A stretch of 64,000 bases of DNA from Marinobacter salinus (GTDB lineage Bacteria; Pseudomonadota; Gammaproteobacteria; Pseudomonadales; Oleiphilaceae), in NCBI RefSeq assembly GCF_001854125.1, contig NZ_CP017715.1, forward strand, positions 2,046,001 to 2,110,000. Direction: 5' to 3'. This document shows, piece after piece, positions 31,043 through 39,625 of the stretch. The notes beneath the pieces were generated by a model. That model ran no database searches. It was given only the letters and a program-made list of their open reading frames with translations, and was not told where the DNA came from. The position numbers and the translations under genes are program-made. Numbering within the stretch: the stretch's first letter is position 1; each line of letters begins with the position of its first letter.

Positions 31043-32071
31043 TTGACATTAGAGGCCACAGTTTCCATTGGCTGGGTGAACACCGTGATTGCAGCGGCGC
31101 AGCGCCTTGCCGTGGATGCAGACACCCTGTTGGCTGCGGCCGGTATTCCTGAGCCAGTCAGCGCCCAGGAACGCTGGCCCATTGATGACATCACCCGGCT
31201 ATGGCATGCGGCGGAACGTTGCACCGGCGATCCGGGGTTCGGGCTGAAGGTGGGCGCCGAGTTCACCCCGATGAGCATCAGCGGTGTGGGGTTCGCCCTT
31301 CAGTCCGCCGCTACCCTGCGTGAGGCCATTGTGATGGTGCAGCGCTTCCAGCGCCTGATCTCCGATGGTGGGCGGTTCCAGATCCTCGCAGGCAATACCG
31401 CCACCTGGCTGGTCTACCACCCCCGGCAGGGCAAGCTGGCCTTCAGCCCCCACCAGATTGAAGCGGTTCTGGCGGCTGTGGTGGGCTTTGCCAGTTGGGT
31501 GACGGGAACCCGGATGCAGCCCTCGCGCGTGCAGTTCAGCCAGCCACGGCTCGGGCCAATGCATGGGTACCAGGCGGTATTCAACTGCCCGGTAGAGTTC
31601 GAACAGGCGTTCAGCGGTGTGTTGATTGAGAATGCCGTGCTGGATCGGCCCCTGCCCCAGGCCGATCCTCAACTTGCACAGGTTCACGAGCGATATACCA
31701 CCGCCCGCCTGGCGGCCCTCTCCATGAACAGTGCCTCTGCTCCGGAACTGCGTCGGTGGCTGAATGCCCGGCTGGGCCCGGTTCTGCCTCGCCGTGCCGA
31801 AGCGGCGAAGGCTCTGGGCATCAGCCAACGAACGCTCGCACGGCGGCTTCAGGAACAGGGACAGACCTTCGATGCTCTTCTGGACGACGTACGCCGTGAG
31901 AAGGCGTTGCAGGCGGTGACGGATCCGAGCACCCCCCTGCCGGAAATTGCAGAGGCACTGGGTTTTGCCGAAGTAAGCACTTTCTACCGTGCGTTCCGGC
32001 GCTGGACCGGTTCGCCGCCAGTGCGCTGGCGCAAGCGAAGAAGCGGGGCTTTCAAACCGGCAACGCCCTAG
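31043..32071 (+). CDS. AraC-family transcriptional regulator (OruR-type)
   Basis: A protein of about 342 residues: N-terminal ligand-sensing domain of the Arabinose_bd type (residues about 20-200, 'RLAVDADTLLAAAGIPEP', 'DPGFGLKVGAEFTPMSISGVGFALQSAATLREAI') and a C-terminal double helix-turn-helix ('EAAKALGISQRTLARRLQEQG' and 'PLPEIAEALGFAEVSTFYRAFRRWTGSPPVRWR'). Start is probably TTG 31043 with AGAGG upstream; GTG codons slightly downstream are alternatives. Divergent from the FAD dehydrogenase, the usual layout of a regulator and its target. Confidence 0.85.
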   Translation: MTLEATVSIGWVNTVIAAAQRLAVDADTLLAAAGIPEPVSAQERWPIDDITRLWHAAERCTGDPGFGLKVGAEFTPMSISGVGFALQSAATLREAIVMVQRFQRLISDGGRFQILAGNTATWLVYHPRQGKLAFSPHQIEAVLAAVVGFASWVTGTRMQPSRVQFSQPRLGPMHGYQAVFNCPVEFEQAFSGVLIENAVLDRPLPQADPQLAQVHERYTTARLAALSMNSASAPELRRWLNARLGPVLPRRAEAAKALGISQRTLARRLQEQGQTFDALLDDVRREKALQAVTDPSTPLPEIAEALGFAEVSTFYRAFRRWTGSPPVRWRKRRSGAFKPATP

Positions 32072-32234
32072 CATGCTGCCAGGGATGTGCCAAAGGCATT
32101 CAGTATCGCCTTTCCCGCATTATTGGACGCACAGTTAACGGGAAAAAGTATGCTACTTTGAATTACAGGGTTTTGTCCGAAGTACCTGAGGGGTGGCAAC
32201 AATCCTGCAACAAATCCACACGGAGGTAATCTCT

Positions 32235-32621
32235 ATGCGTATCGCAAAAGAAGATGTACCTGTTCGGATTGACGTACCCGGTGCAATTGCTCGCCAGAAA
32301 ACCGATTTTGGCGATGTAACCGGCTACGGGACCATGGGGGCCGAGTATTTCTCCTTTGGAGCGGGCACCGATATCACAGCATTGTTGCATGGACTTAAGG
32401 ATGACAGTTGTCAGAGCCCCCATTGGGGCTATGTTGTTGACGGGGAAATCACTGCGCTTTATACCGATGGCAGCGAGGAAACCTCACAAACCGGCGACCT
32501 GTTCTATTGGCCTCCCGGGCATAGTGTAAGGGCGGGGAAAGACACCGACATTGTAATGTTCAGCCCCCAGCACGAGCACGGTGAGGTGATCGATCACATT
32601 CGGCGCCAGGTCAGTGGCTAA
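32235..32621 (+). CDS. Cupin-domain protein
   Basis: A 128-residue single-domain cupin. 'TALLHGLKDDSCQSPHWGYVVDGEITALYTDGSEETSQTGDLFYWPPGHSVRAGKDTDIVMFSP' spans the two cupin motifs: the first keeps a His (HWGYVVDGE) and the second the 'P.GH' turn. Metal binding is likely; function unknown. CGGAGGTAA precedes ATG 32235. Same strand as the AraC gene but 163 bases away, so probably its own transcript, ended by the hairpin at 32652-32692. Confidence 0.8.
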   Translation: MRIAKEDVPVRIDVPGAIARQKTDFGDVTGYGTMGAEYFSFGAGTDITALLHGLKDDSCQSPHWGYVVDGEITALYTDGSEETSQTGDLFYWPPGHSVRAGKDTDIVMFSPQHEHGEVIDHIRRQVSG

Positions 32622-32651
32622 TTCACCATCCGAAATCCGGACGTAAGGCAG

Positions 32652-32692
32652 AGCCCGTGAACACAGGATTCAGTTTCACTGTTTCACGGGCT
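32652..32692 (+). terminator. Hairpin after the cupin gene
   Basis: Arms AGCCCGTGAA (32652-32661) and TTCACGGGCT (32683-32692) pair perfectly, and ACAG/CTGT inside extends the stem. It lies 30 bases after the cupin stop. There is no strong T-run, so termination may be weak. 32693-32817 holds nothing I recognise. Confidence 0.5.
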
Positions 32693-32817
32693 ATCCAGAC
32701 ACGCATTAACCGCACCCAGAAAAACAGGCCCATACACCTTCCTTTCTGGTCAACAACTGCACGATCAGACCGGTGAAACCATCGCCTGGCTGACGTTCGG
32801 CGAGAATGGCATCCTTG

Positions 32818-33051
32818 TTACAGAGCGTCGCCCCTGACGCCCAGGCGATCCAGGTAGACATGCAGTTCTGCCTCGCTCATATCCACATACTCCAGCACCC
32901 GCCCATACAACATGGCCGTGGGAACATTGCGGCCATTCAGTTCCCGCTGAGTTTCGTGCACAACATAGAGGACGATACGCTCTGTGCGGGTCAATCCGTC
33001 GCGAACGTCGGGAATGACCTCCATCATGGCTCTCCATTCATCAGGATTCAT
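32818..33051 (-). CDS. Small conserved hypothetical protein
   Basis: A 77-residue protein with GAGGAG ten bases before ATG 33051, so translation is likely. It is charged and helical ('MNPDEWRAMMEVIPDVRDGLTRTERIVLYVVHETQRELNGRNVPTAMLYGRVLEYVDMSEAELHVYLDRLG'), and the plan of helices resembles a small winged-helix or death-like bundle without a named family. It follows PuuB-like on the same strand after 98 bases. Function unknown. Confidence 0.6.
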   Translation of the reverse strand: MNPDEWRAMMEVIPDVRDGLTRTERIVLYVVHETQRELNGRNVPTAMLYGRVLEYVDMSEAELHVYLDRLGVRGDAL

Positions 33052-33149
33052 GGGCGATTCTCCTCACAGTCTCGCATCACCAGTTAAGCACATTCTATCA
33101 CTGCCCTGCTCTGCGGTGACGGCCCGGAGCCGGTCATCCCGCCGGTCGC

Positions 33150-34433
33150 TTACACCCCCAACCGGTCTCGCAATGCATAATACCAGGCCCCGATTGCGGT
33201 AAGCGGTACCCGGAACCGCCGGCCTCCGGGGAATGGATAGTGGGGCAGACTGGCGAACGCATCGAAGCGCCCGGCCTGACCTTGTATCGCCATTGCCAGA
33301 GCCTTGCCTGCCACATGGGTGAAGGTCACGCCATGGCCGGAGCAGCCCTGGGAGTAGAATACGTTGTCCTGCAGGCGGCCCATTTGCGGCAGGCGTGACA
33401 GGGTAAGCAGGAAGTTGCCGGTCCACGCGTAATCGACCTTAACGTTGGCCAGCGCCGGGAAGGTCTTTAGCATGTTGGGGCGAATCAGCCGTTCTATGTT
33501 GGCCGGATCGCGGGCGCCATACACCACGCCACCGCCATAAATGAGGCGTTTATCGCCGGAGAGGCGGAAGTAATCCAACAGATAATTGCAGTCTTCCACA
33601 CAGTTATCGAGGGGCAGCAGTTTCCTGGCCAGCGCATCGTCCAGTGGCTCGGTGGCAATGATCTGCGAACCGCAAGGCATGGATTTAGCCCCGAGTTCCG
33701 GCACCAGGCCACCAAGATACGCATTGCCTGCCAGAACCACGAACCTTGCTTTCACCTCTCCCTGACCGGTTTTCACTGTCGCCACAGGGCCGGAAACGAT
33801 CTCTGTAACAGCCGAGTATTCATGAATGATTCCACCCCTGGATTCCAGTGCCAGGGCCTCACCCAGGGCCAGGTTCAGGGGATGGATATGGCCACCGGTG
33901 TGGTCAATGGCTCCACCCATATAGCGATCGGTACCGACACGGTTAGCCATGGCCGTGCGGTCCAGCAGCTCCAGCTGGTCATACCCGAACCGTTGCCACA
34001 GGGCTTGCTGAGCCTCCAGGTGACCGAGCTGACGCGGGTTCAGAGCGGCAAAAACCCCACCGTCTTTCAGATCACACTGGATGCCATAATCCTGCACTCG
34101 TTGGCGGATAATCTGACTGCCCTCAAAGGCCATTTCGGCCAGCAGGCGTAAATGATCCGGCGCGGTCTGGCGCTCGATGCTGTCCAGGTCGCGACTGAAG
34201 CTGTTCACGATCTGGCCTCCGTTGCGACCGGATGCCCCCCAGCCAACCGTTGCCGCTTCCAGAACAACGACCTTGAAACCCGCCTCGGCAAGAAACAGCG
34301 CCGTGGATAAACCCGTATAACCGGCGCCCACCACACACACATCGGCTTCGCAATGGCCTTGCAACGCAAGGCGGGGCGGCGCCGGGTTGGCAGAAGCCGC
34401 GTAATAGGAAGGAACCGGGGGAAACTGGGTCAT
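33150..34433 (-). CDS. puuB: Gamma-glutamylputrescine oxidase (PuuB-like FAD oxidoreductase)
   Basis: A 427-residue DAO-type flavoenzyme. FAD-binding motif 'ADVCVVGAGYTGLSTALFLAEAGFKVVVLEA' (residues 30-60), then 'GWGASGRNGGQIVNSFSRDLD' (about 64-84), characteristic of PuuB/OrdL, and C-terminal 'YSQGCSGHGVTFTHVAGKALA'. It oxidises gamma-glutamylputrescine to the aminoaldehyde, the second step of the Puu pathway. Divergent from the aldehyde dehydrogenase gene; a PuuA-like gene lies on the far side, so the three pathway genes are in separate transcripts. Confidence 0.88.
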   Translation of the reverse strand: MTQFPPVPSYYAASANPAPPRLALQGHCEADVCVVGAGYTGLSTALFLAEAGFKVVVLEAATVGWGASGRNGGQIVNSFSRDLDSIERQTAPDHLRLLAEMAFEGSQIIRQRVQDYGIQCDLKDGGVFAALNPRQLGHLEAQQALWQRFGYDQLELLDRTAMANRVGTDRYMGGAIDHTGGHIHPLNLALGEALALESRGGIIHEYSAVTEIVSGPVATVKTGQGEVKARFVVLAGNAYLGGLVPELGAKSMPCGSQIIATEPLDDALARKLLPLDNCVEDCNYLLDYFRLSGDKRLIYGGGVVYGARDPANIERLIRPNMLKTFPALANVKVDYAWTGNFLLTLSRLPQMGRLQDNVFYSQGCSGHGVTFTHVAGKALAMAIQGQAGRFDAFASLPHYPFPGGRRFRVPLTAIGAWYYALRDRLGV

Positions 34434-34613
34434 AAGTAGGCGCCAAAAGGGTGACGGAGAGGTCTGAAACCAGGCGACAACAGCGGCCGCCGAGGCAAGT
34501 CTATGCCAAGGCCCGGGCTTCGGGAAGACAGGTTCTTCTACCTATATCGAAGCTGACAATTGCCCGCGAAACTGCTGCTATGATTGCATATCTCCACTGC
34601 CTGCGAGGCACCC

Positions 34614-36131
34614 ATGCCCTACCCTGATCGCTCTACCACACCCACCAGCCTGGCCGAATGGCAGGCACTGGCAACAAAGCTCACTCTTGAAGGCCGCGCC
34701 TATGTGAACGGTGCTTACCGATGGGCCAGCCACGGCGAGACGTTTCTGACAATCAGCCCCATCGATGGGAGCGAGCTGACCGAGATTGCCAGTTGCGACC
34801 AGGCCGATGCCGATGCCGCCGTGATCGCCGCCCGGAATGCCTTTGAACAAGGCGTGTGGAGCCAACTGGCGCCCAGCAAACGCAAAGCGGTACTCATTCG
34901 TTTTGCAGAGCTGATCGAAGCCAACGGTGACGAACTGGCCCTGCTGGAAACCCTCGACATGGGCAAGCCCATCGGCCACGCCCGCGCGGTGGATGTGCCA
35001 GCGACCGCCCGAGCGATCCGATGGACCGCCGAGGCCATCGACAAGGTGTACGGCGAACTTGCGGCCACGCCTCATAACCAGATTGGCATGATCTCCCGGG
35101 AACCCATCGGGGTGGTGGCAGCCATCGTGCCCTGGAACTTCCCGATGATCATGGCCTCCTGGAAGATTGCTCCGGCCCTGGCCACCGGCAACTCGGTGAT
35201 TCTCAAGCCCTCGGAGAAATCCCCCCTCACCGCCATTCGCCTCGCTGCGCTGGCTGAAGAGGCGGGCATTCCCCCCGGCGTGTTTAACGTGCTGCCCGGC
35301 TATGGTCATACCGTAGGCAAGGCGCTGGCTCTGCACATGGATGTGGACTGTCTGGTGTTTACCGGCTCCACCACAGTAGCGAAACAACTGATGGTCTACG
35401 CCGGCCAGTCCAACATGAAACGTGTATGGCTGGAGGCCGGCGGCAAGAGCCCCAATATCGTCTTTGCCGACGCACCAGATCTGCAGAAAGCCGCTGCCGA
35501 AGCTGCCAGCGCCATTGCCTTCAACCAGGGCGAAGTGTGTACTGCCGGCAGTCGGTTGCTGGTGCAGGAAAGCATTCGCGCGGAGTTTATCGGGCTGATT
35601 CGCGAAGCTCTCACAACCTGGCGCCCCGGCCACCCACTGGACCCGGCAACCACCTGCGGTGCCATCGTTGATCAGGCCCAGCTTGACCGCATCATTGAAT
35701 ACATTGGCATCGGGCAATCCGAAGGGGCAACCCTGGTGGAAGGCGGCCAGCGGATCATGGAAGACACCGGCGGCCTGTTCGTGCAGCCAACTGTGTTTGA
35801 TGGGGTGAATAACCGTATGCGTATCGCCTCCGAAGAAATCTTCGGGCCGGTGCTCTCGGTGATCGGCTTCAAGACCGCCGAGGAGGCAGTTGCCATCGCG
35901 AACGATTCCATCTATGGCCTGGCGGCGGCGGTATGGACCTCCAACATCAACACCGCCCATAAGGTGGCCAAAGCCCTGCGAGCCGGCAGCGTGTGGATCA
36001 ACCATTACGATGGCGGCGACATGACTGCCCCCTTCGGCGGCTTCAAGCAGTCGGGCAATGGCCGGGACAAGTCCCTGCATGCGTTCGACAAGTACACCGA
36101 GCTGAAGGCCACCTGGCTCGCACTTGAGTAG
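34614..36131 (+). CDS. puuC: Gamma-glutamyl-gamma-aminobutyraldehyde dehydrogenase (PuuC-like)
   Basis: A 505-residue NAD(P)-dependent aldehyde dehydrogenase. Catalytic C309 in 'NQGEVCTAGSR', general base E274 in 'LEAGGKSPN', the Asn of 'VPWNFP' (N175) and the 'GSTTVAKQL' coenzyme loop. C-terminal 'GGFKQSGNGRDKSLHAFDKYTELK' is typical of PuuC. It oxidises the product of PuuB to gamma-glutamyl-GABA. ATG 34614 follows GCGAGG; TTG 34584 is in frame but less likely. It is divergent from puuB and convergent with puuA. Confidence 0.88.
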   Translation: MPYPDRSTTPTSLAEWQALATKLTLEGRAYVNGAYRWASHGETFLTISPIDGSELTEIASCDQADADAAVIAARNAFEQGVWSQLAPSKRKAVLIRFAELIEANGDELALLETLDMGKPIGHARAVDVPATARAIRWTAEAIDKVYGELAATPHNQIGMISREPIGVVAAIVPWNFPMIMASWKIAPALATGNSVILKPSEKSPLTAIRLAALAEEAGIPPGVFNVLPGYGHTVGKALALHMDVDCLVFTGSTTVAKQLMVYAGQSNMKRVWLEAGGKSPNIVFADAPDLQKAAAEAASAIAFNQGEVCTAGSRLLVQESIRAEFIGLIREALTTWRPGHPLDPATTCGAIVDQAQLDRIIEYIGIGQSEGATLVEGGQRIMEDTGGLFVQPTVFDGVNNRMRIASEEIFGPVLSVIGFKTAEEAVAIANDSIYGLAAAVWTSNINTAHKVAKALRAGSVWINHYDGGDMTAPFGGFKQSGNGRDKSLHAFDKYTELKATWLALE

Positions 36132-36145
36132 TATTGGAAACGAAA

Positions 36146-36169
36146 AACGGCGCCTCACCGGGCGCCGTT
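36146..36169. terminator. Bidirectional hairpin between puuC and puuA
   Basis: Arms AACGGCGCC (36146-36154) and GGCGCCGTT (36161-36169) with a six-base loop. It lies 15 bases after the puuC stop and 20 bases before the end of the convergent puuA gene. AAAA before the stem on the plus strand becomes the U-run for the minus-strand transcript. Confidence 0.75.
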
Positions 36170-36188
36170 GATTAACCTTGAAGAGCCT

Positions 36189-37553
36189 TTAAACTGTGTG
36201 CAAGTACCACAGGTACTCCAGATCCGAGATGGTCATCTCGAACTCGGTCAATTCATGCTCCTTGCAGGCTACGAACACATCAAGAAACTGGCTACCCAGA
36301 TAATCGGCCATGACCGGAGACTGGCCCAGCCCCCTCAACGCATCCCGCAGGTTATTCACCAGACTGGCTTCGTGCTGCTCATGGGCATTACCCACCGTCA
36401 CCGGCGGCGGCTCGATTTTGTTGGAAATGCCGTAGTGGATACCCGCCAGCACCGCCGCCATCAGCAGATAAGGGTTGGCATCAGCGCCGGCCACCCGGTG
36501 CTCAATGCGAAGCGCCTGTGGATCGCCCCCGGGCAGACGTAGCGACGCGGTGCGGTTATCGACACCCCAGGTGGCCGCGCTGGGCACGTAATATTCCGGG
36601 CTGAACCGGCGGTAGGAGTTTATGTTGGGGCAGAACAACGCCATGGCATCGTTCATGGTGGCGACAAGGCCGCCAACCGCCCAGCGCAGCATGTCATTCG
36701 GTTGTTCGGCATCGCCGGCAAAGACATTGTGCCCAGCCTTATCCAACAGGCTCACATGCAAGTGCATGCCGCTGCCCGCCTGATCATGGTAGGGCTTGGC
36801 CATGAAGGTGGTATCCATCTCATGGTCGTAGGCCATACTTTTGATCAGGCGTTTGAGCAGCGTGGCATGGTCACAGGCCTTTACCGCGTCATCCACGTAA
36901 TGCAGGTTGACCTCGAACTGACCGGGGGCGGATTCTGCCACCAGGGCATCGGCAGGCAGCTCCTGTTCATGGGCAGCATCCAGCACGTCGGCCAGGAACT
37001 CCGCATACTCATCCAGATCATCAATGGAATAAGCCTGGGTGCCCGCCGGGCGCTTGCCGGAAATCGGGGACTTCGGCGGCTGCGGCCGGCCCGCCAGATT
37101 CTCTTGGTCAATCAGGTAGAACTCCAGCTCGAAGGCGGACACGGGCGTCAGACCCAACTCACCGAAACGCCGGACGATGTTCTGCAACACCACCCGCGGA
37201 TCTGCGAAGAATGGTACCTTGCGGTCCAGCTCGTACATGGTCAGCAGCAGCTGGGCAGTAGGCCGCTTCTGCCAGGGCTCCATGGTGAGTGTGTCCTCGA
37301 CAGGCAGGCATACCCGGTCCGCCTCTCCGATATCCAGTCCCAGGCCGGTCTCTTCAACCGTAGTGCCCTGAATATTCAGGGCAAAGATGGACGCGGGCAT
37401 TGCAATGCCTCGCTCAAACACCTTGGGCAGCGCCGAAGGCGCCACCCGCTTGCCACGAACAATGCCGTTAATATCCGGAATCAGCAGGTCAACAAACTGC
37501 AACTCGGGGTGCGCCTGAAGGAATGCGTCAGCGCTCGCGAAACCAGAACCCAT
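36189..37553 (-). CDS. puuA: Gamma-glutamylputrescine synthetase (PuuA-like, glutamine-synthetase fold)
   Basis: A 454-residue type III/PuuA-like member of the glutamine synthetase family. N-terminal beta-grasp 'DLLIPDINGIVRGKRV' (about residues 21-36); metal-binding 'SAFELEFYLID' (about 137-147) and 'ESAPGQFEVNLHY' (about 206-218); ATP-binding 'MAKPYHDQAGSGMHLHVSL' (about 250-268); 'RIEHRVAGADANPYLLMAA' near 345. It joins glutamate to putrescine with ATP, the first step of the pathway completed by puuB and puuC. ATG 37553 is preceded by GGAAGG. Confidence 0.88.
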   Translation of the reverse strand: MGSGFASADAFLQAHPELQFVDLLIPDINGIVRGKRVAPSALPKVFERGIAMPASIFALNIQGTTVEETGLGLDIGEADRVCLPVEDTLTMEPWQKRPTAQLLLTMYELDRKVPFFADPRVVLQNIVRRFGELGLTPVSAFELEFYLIDQENLAGRPQPPKSPISGKRPAGTQAYSIDDLDEYAEFLADVLDAAHEQELPADALVAESAPGQFEVNLHYVDDAVKACDHATLLKRLIKSMAYDHEMDTTFMAKPYHDQAGSGMHLHVSLLDKAGHNVFAGDAEQPNDMLRWAVGGLVATMNDAMALFCPNINSYRRFSPEYYVPSAATWGVDNRTASLRLPGGDPQALRIEHRVAGADANPYLLMAAVLAGIHYGISNKIEPPPVTVGNAHEQHEASLVNNLRDALRGLGQSPVMADYLGSQFLDVFVACKEHELTEFEMTISDLEYLWYLHTV

Positions 37554-37889
37554 AAGGTAAGCCTTCCACAACTCAAATAGGCCTGTGGCGAGGGGCCGGC
37601 ACAGGGATTTTCAACGCTCCTTTATCCAGCTTTCCGGAGCGTTTGGCAAGATACGCACATACCGCATCGGGCGATGGTCCTGGTCTGTCTGTCCCGCATG
37701 CACCGGGAAGAACCATCACTTCCACGGATAAATTTCAGGCGGAGGGGCGATGCCGATTACTTTGCCTCACATATTCATATATAGTATATGCTTATAGCTA
37801 TTGAGACTTTAAGGAAACTCAAGCCATCCCCTGCACAGACTAATATCAAATTACCAGCAAGCGCTGGCGATCCGGGAGGAACACCCACC
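37554..37889. promoter_or_regulatory. Intergenic region with AT-rich palindrome before tsdB
   Basis: 336 bases between divergent puuA and tsdB, so both promoters are here. CATATATAGTATATG at 37776-37790 is a perfect palindrome with a three-base centre, 100 bases before the tsdB start and inside the only AT-rich patch. It could bind an ArsR-type sulfur regulator, since such repressors prefer AT-rich palindromes, but this is a guess. GGAGCG...CGCTCC-like arms at about 37617-37644 may form the puuA leader hairpin. Confidence 0.4.
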
Positions 37890-38555
37890 ATGAACTACTT
37901 GCCAACCACTCTTTTCGCGTTGAGCCTGGCATCCGTAAGCCTGTGGGCCCAGGCGGCAACGACCGGGGACGCCAACCGCGGGGCTGAGGCTGCCGCCATG
38001 TGCGCCGCCTGCCACCAGCCAGATGGCTCCGGAAAAAACAATGCACAGGGCGAACCCTGGCCCAGATTGGCGGGCCTGGACGCCGGGTACATTGCCAAGC
38101 AGTTGCATGATTTCCAGTCCGGTCAACGCCAGAATGCCACCATGAAATCCTTCGCCGGCATGCTGTCGGACCAACAGATTCTGGACGTTGCACAGTATTA
38201 CAGCGAGATGACGCCCACCCCGGGCCAGGCGGGAGAAAACCCCGACGAACAGGCTCTGCAGCGGGGACAGATGCTGGCAGAAACAGGGGATTGGTCGAAG
38301 TATGTTGTCTCCTGCAAGAGTTGCCACGGCCCGAACAATCAAGGAGCCGGATCGGTGTTCCCGGGCATTGCCGGGCAACATGCCCGATATATTGAGGTGC
38401 AGCTTAAGGCCTGGCAGGAAGGGAGCCGCAAGAACGACCCCCAGGACCTGATGGGCACCATAGCCCGCCGCCTGAATGACCAGGACATCCTTGCCGTCGC
38501 TGCCTGGCTTTCAACCCAACCGCCCGCGTCCAATCCAGAGGAGACACAGCCATGA
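37890..38555 (+). CDS. tsdB: Diheme cytochrome c4-type electron acceptor, TsdB-like
   Basis: A 221-residue periplasmic cytochrome: signal peptide (residues 1-22), CAACH (C38-C41-H42) and CKSCH (C142-C145-H146) in two c-type domains. GGGAGGA precedes ATG 37890; the longer frame from 37788 is rejected. ATGA overlap with the TsdA-like gene shows coupled translation. In Pseudomonas stutzeri-type systems TsdB takes electrons from TsdA and passes them to terminal oxidases, which I infer here. Confidence 0.85.
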   Translation: MNYLPTTLFALSLASVSLWAQAATTGDANRGAEAAAMCAACHQPDGSGKNNAQGEPWPRLAGLDAGYIAKQLHDFQSGQRQNATMKSFAGMLSDQQILDVAQYYSEMTPTPGQAGENPDEQALQRGQMLAETGDWSKYVVSCKSCHGPNNQGAGSVFPGIAGQHARYIEVQLKAWQEGSRKNDPQDLMGTIARRLNDQDILAVAAWLSTQPPASNPEETQP

Positions 38556-39562
38556 AACCAATTTTTGCTTACACAGCCCTGGCCAGTTCCCTTCTCTTTA
38601 CCGCAGCGGTTAATGCGAGCGACCGGAAAGACGACTATATCAAGACCCTGACCGGACTGGGTTATCCCGCACCAGAGGCCAATGAACTCGTTCATATACC
38701 ACCGACAATGGAAGATCTTGAGCAATCGGACATGCACCCGGAACTCAAGCGGGTGATTCGCCGGGGCCACGACCTGTTCACCAACACCCAGCAGCTTCGC
38801 GGCGAGAACGTTTTCAACAATATGAACTGTTCCAGCTGCCACCTTGGCGAAGGTCGCATACCCTTTAGCGCTCCGGTCTGGCCGGCGGCAGTCACCCTGC
38901 CCGGGTTCCGGGGCAAGAATGACCACGTCAATAACCTGGAGGAACGGATTGCCGGTTGCTTCACATATTCCATGAACGGCAAACCGCCAGCCTATGGCAG
39001 CGACAACATGCTTGCGCTGTCGGCCTATCATCAATGGCTCGCCAAAGGCGTGGAAGTGTACCCGGAGAAGCCTATCTACGGTCGCGGTTTCCCGGCACCG
39101 GAACGCCCGGAAGAACTGAGTTATGCAAGAGGCGAGCAGCTATTCAGTGACAAGTGCTCCGTTTGTCATGGCGAAGATGGGCAAGGCCTTCGGGTTGCCG
39201 GTCAGACAGTGTTCCCAGCTCCCTGGGGTGATCAGTCCAATAACTGGGGTGCCGGCATCGTGCGCATAAATACGGCTGCCGGTTTTATCAAGAACAACAT
39301 GCCATTGGGCCAGCCTTTATCCCTGAGCGACCAGGAAGCCTGGGATATCGCCTACTACATGGACAGCCAGGAACGCCCCCAGGATCCCCGCTATACCGGG
39401 GATATCAAGGAGACCCTTGAGAAATACGGCCCAACATTCCACAAGCGCTCCCGGTATGGCCAGGTCCGCGAAACCGACGGTAAGGTGCTGGGGGATCATG
39501 CCAACACCGGTGAAAAGGACTTCCTGAAGCCGGATACTGTTCGCCCAAGAACGTTTGAATAG
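38552..39562 (+). CDS. tsdA: Thiosulfate dehydrogenase (tetrathionate-forming), TsdA-like
   Basis: A 336-residue periplasmic diheme enzyme (signal peptide residues 1-22). Haem motifs CSSCH (C93-C96-H97) and CSVCH (C202-C205-H206). 'GFRGKNDHVNNLEERIAGCFTYSMNGKPP' (residues 118-146) holds C136, in the place of the Cys that is the unusual axial ligand of the active-site haem in TsdA. 'IKNNMPLGQPLS' may give the Met ligand of haem 2. It oxidises two thiosulfate to tetrathionate, or the reverse. Confidence 0.88.
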   Translation: MKPIFAYTALASSLLFTAAVNASDRKDDYIKTLTGLGYPAPEANELVHIPPTMEDLEQSDMHPELKRVIRRGHDLFTNTQQLRGENVFNNMNCSSCHLGEGRIPFSAPVWPAAVTLPGFRGKNDHVNNLEERIAGCFTYSMNGKPPAYGSDNMLALSAYHQWLAKGVEVYPEKPIYGRGFPAPERPEELSYARGEQLFSDKCSVCHGEDGQGLRVAGQTVFPAPWGDQSNNWGAGIVRINTAAGFIKNNMPLGQPLSLSDQEAWDIAYYMDSQERPQDPRYTGDIKETLEKYGPTFHKRSRYGQVRETDGKVLGDHANTGEKDFLKPDTVRPRTFE

Positions 39563-39625
39563 TGCAACGTTTTCCTGGTCACGTTCGGGCTGCCAAGGCA
39601 CTCCCAAAGGCACCAGCCCTTGGCA

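Noticed and set aside
34578..36158. A 526-codon open frame on the minus strand opposite puuC
   Set aside because: It is an antisense shadow of the aldehyde dehydrogenase gene: no ribosome binding site, His/Gly-rich composition unlike a folded protein, and the plus-strand gene has all catalytic motifs.
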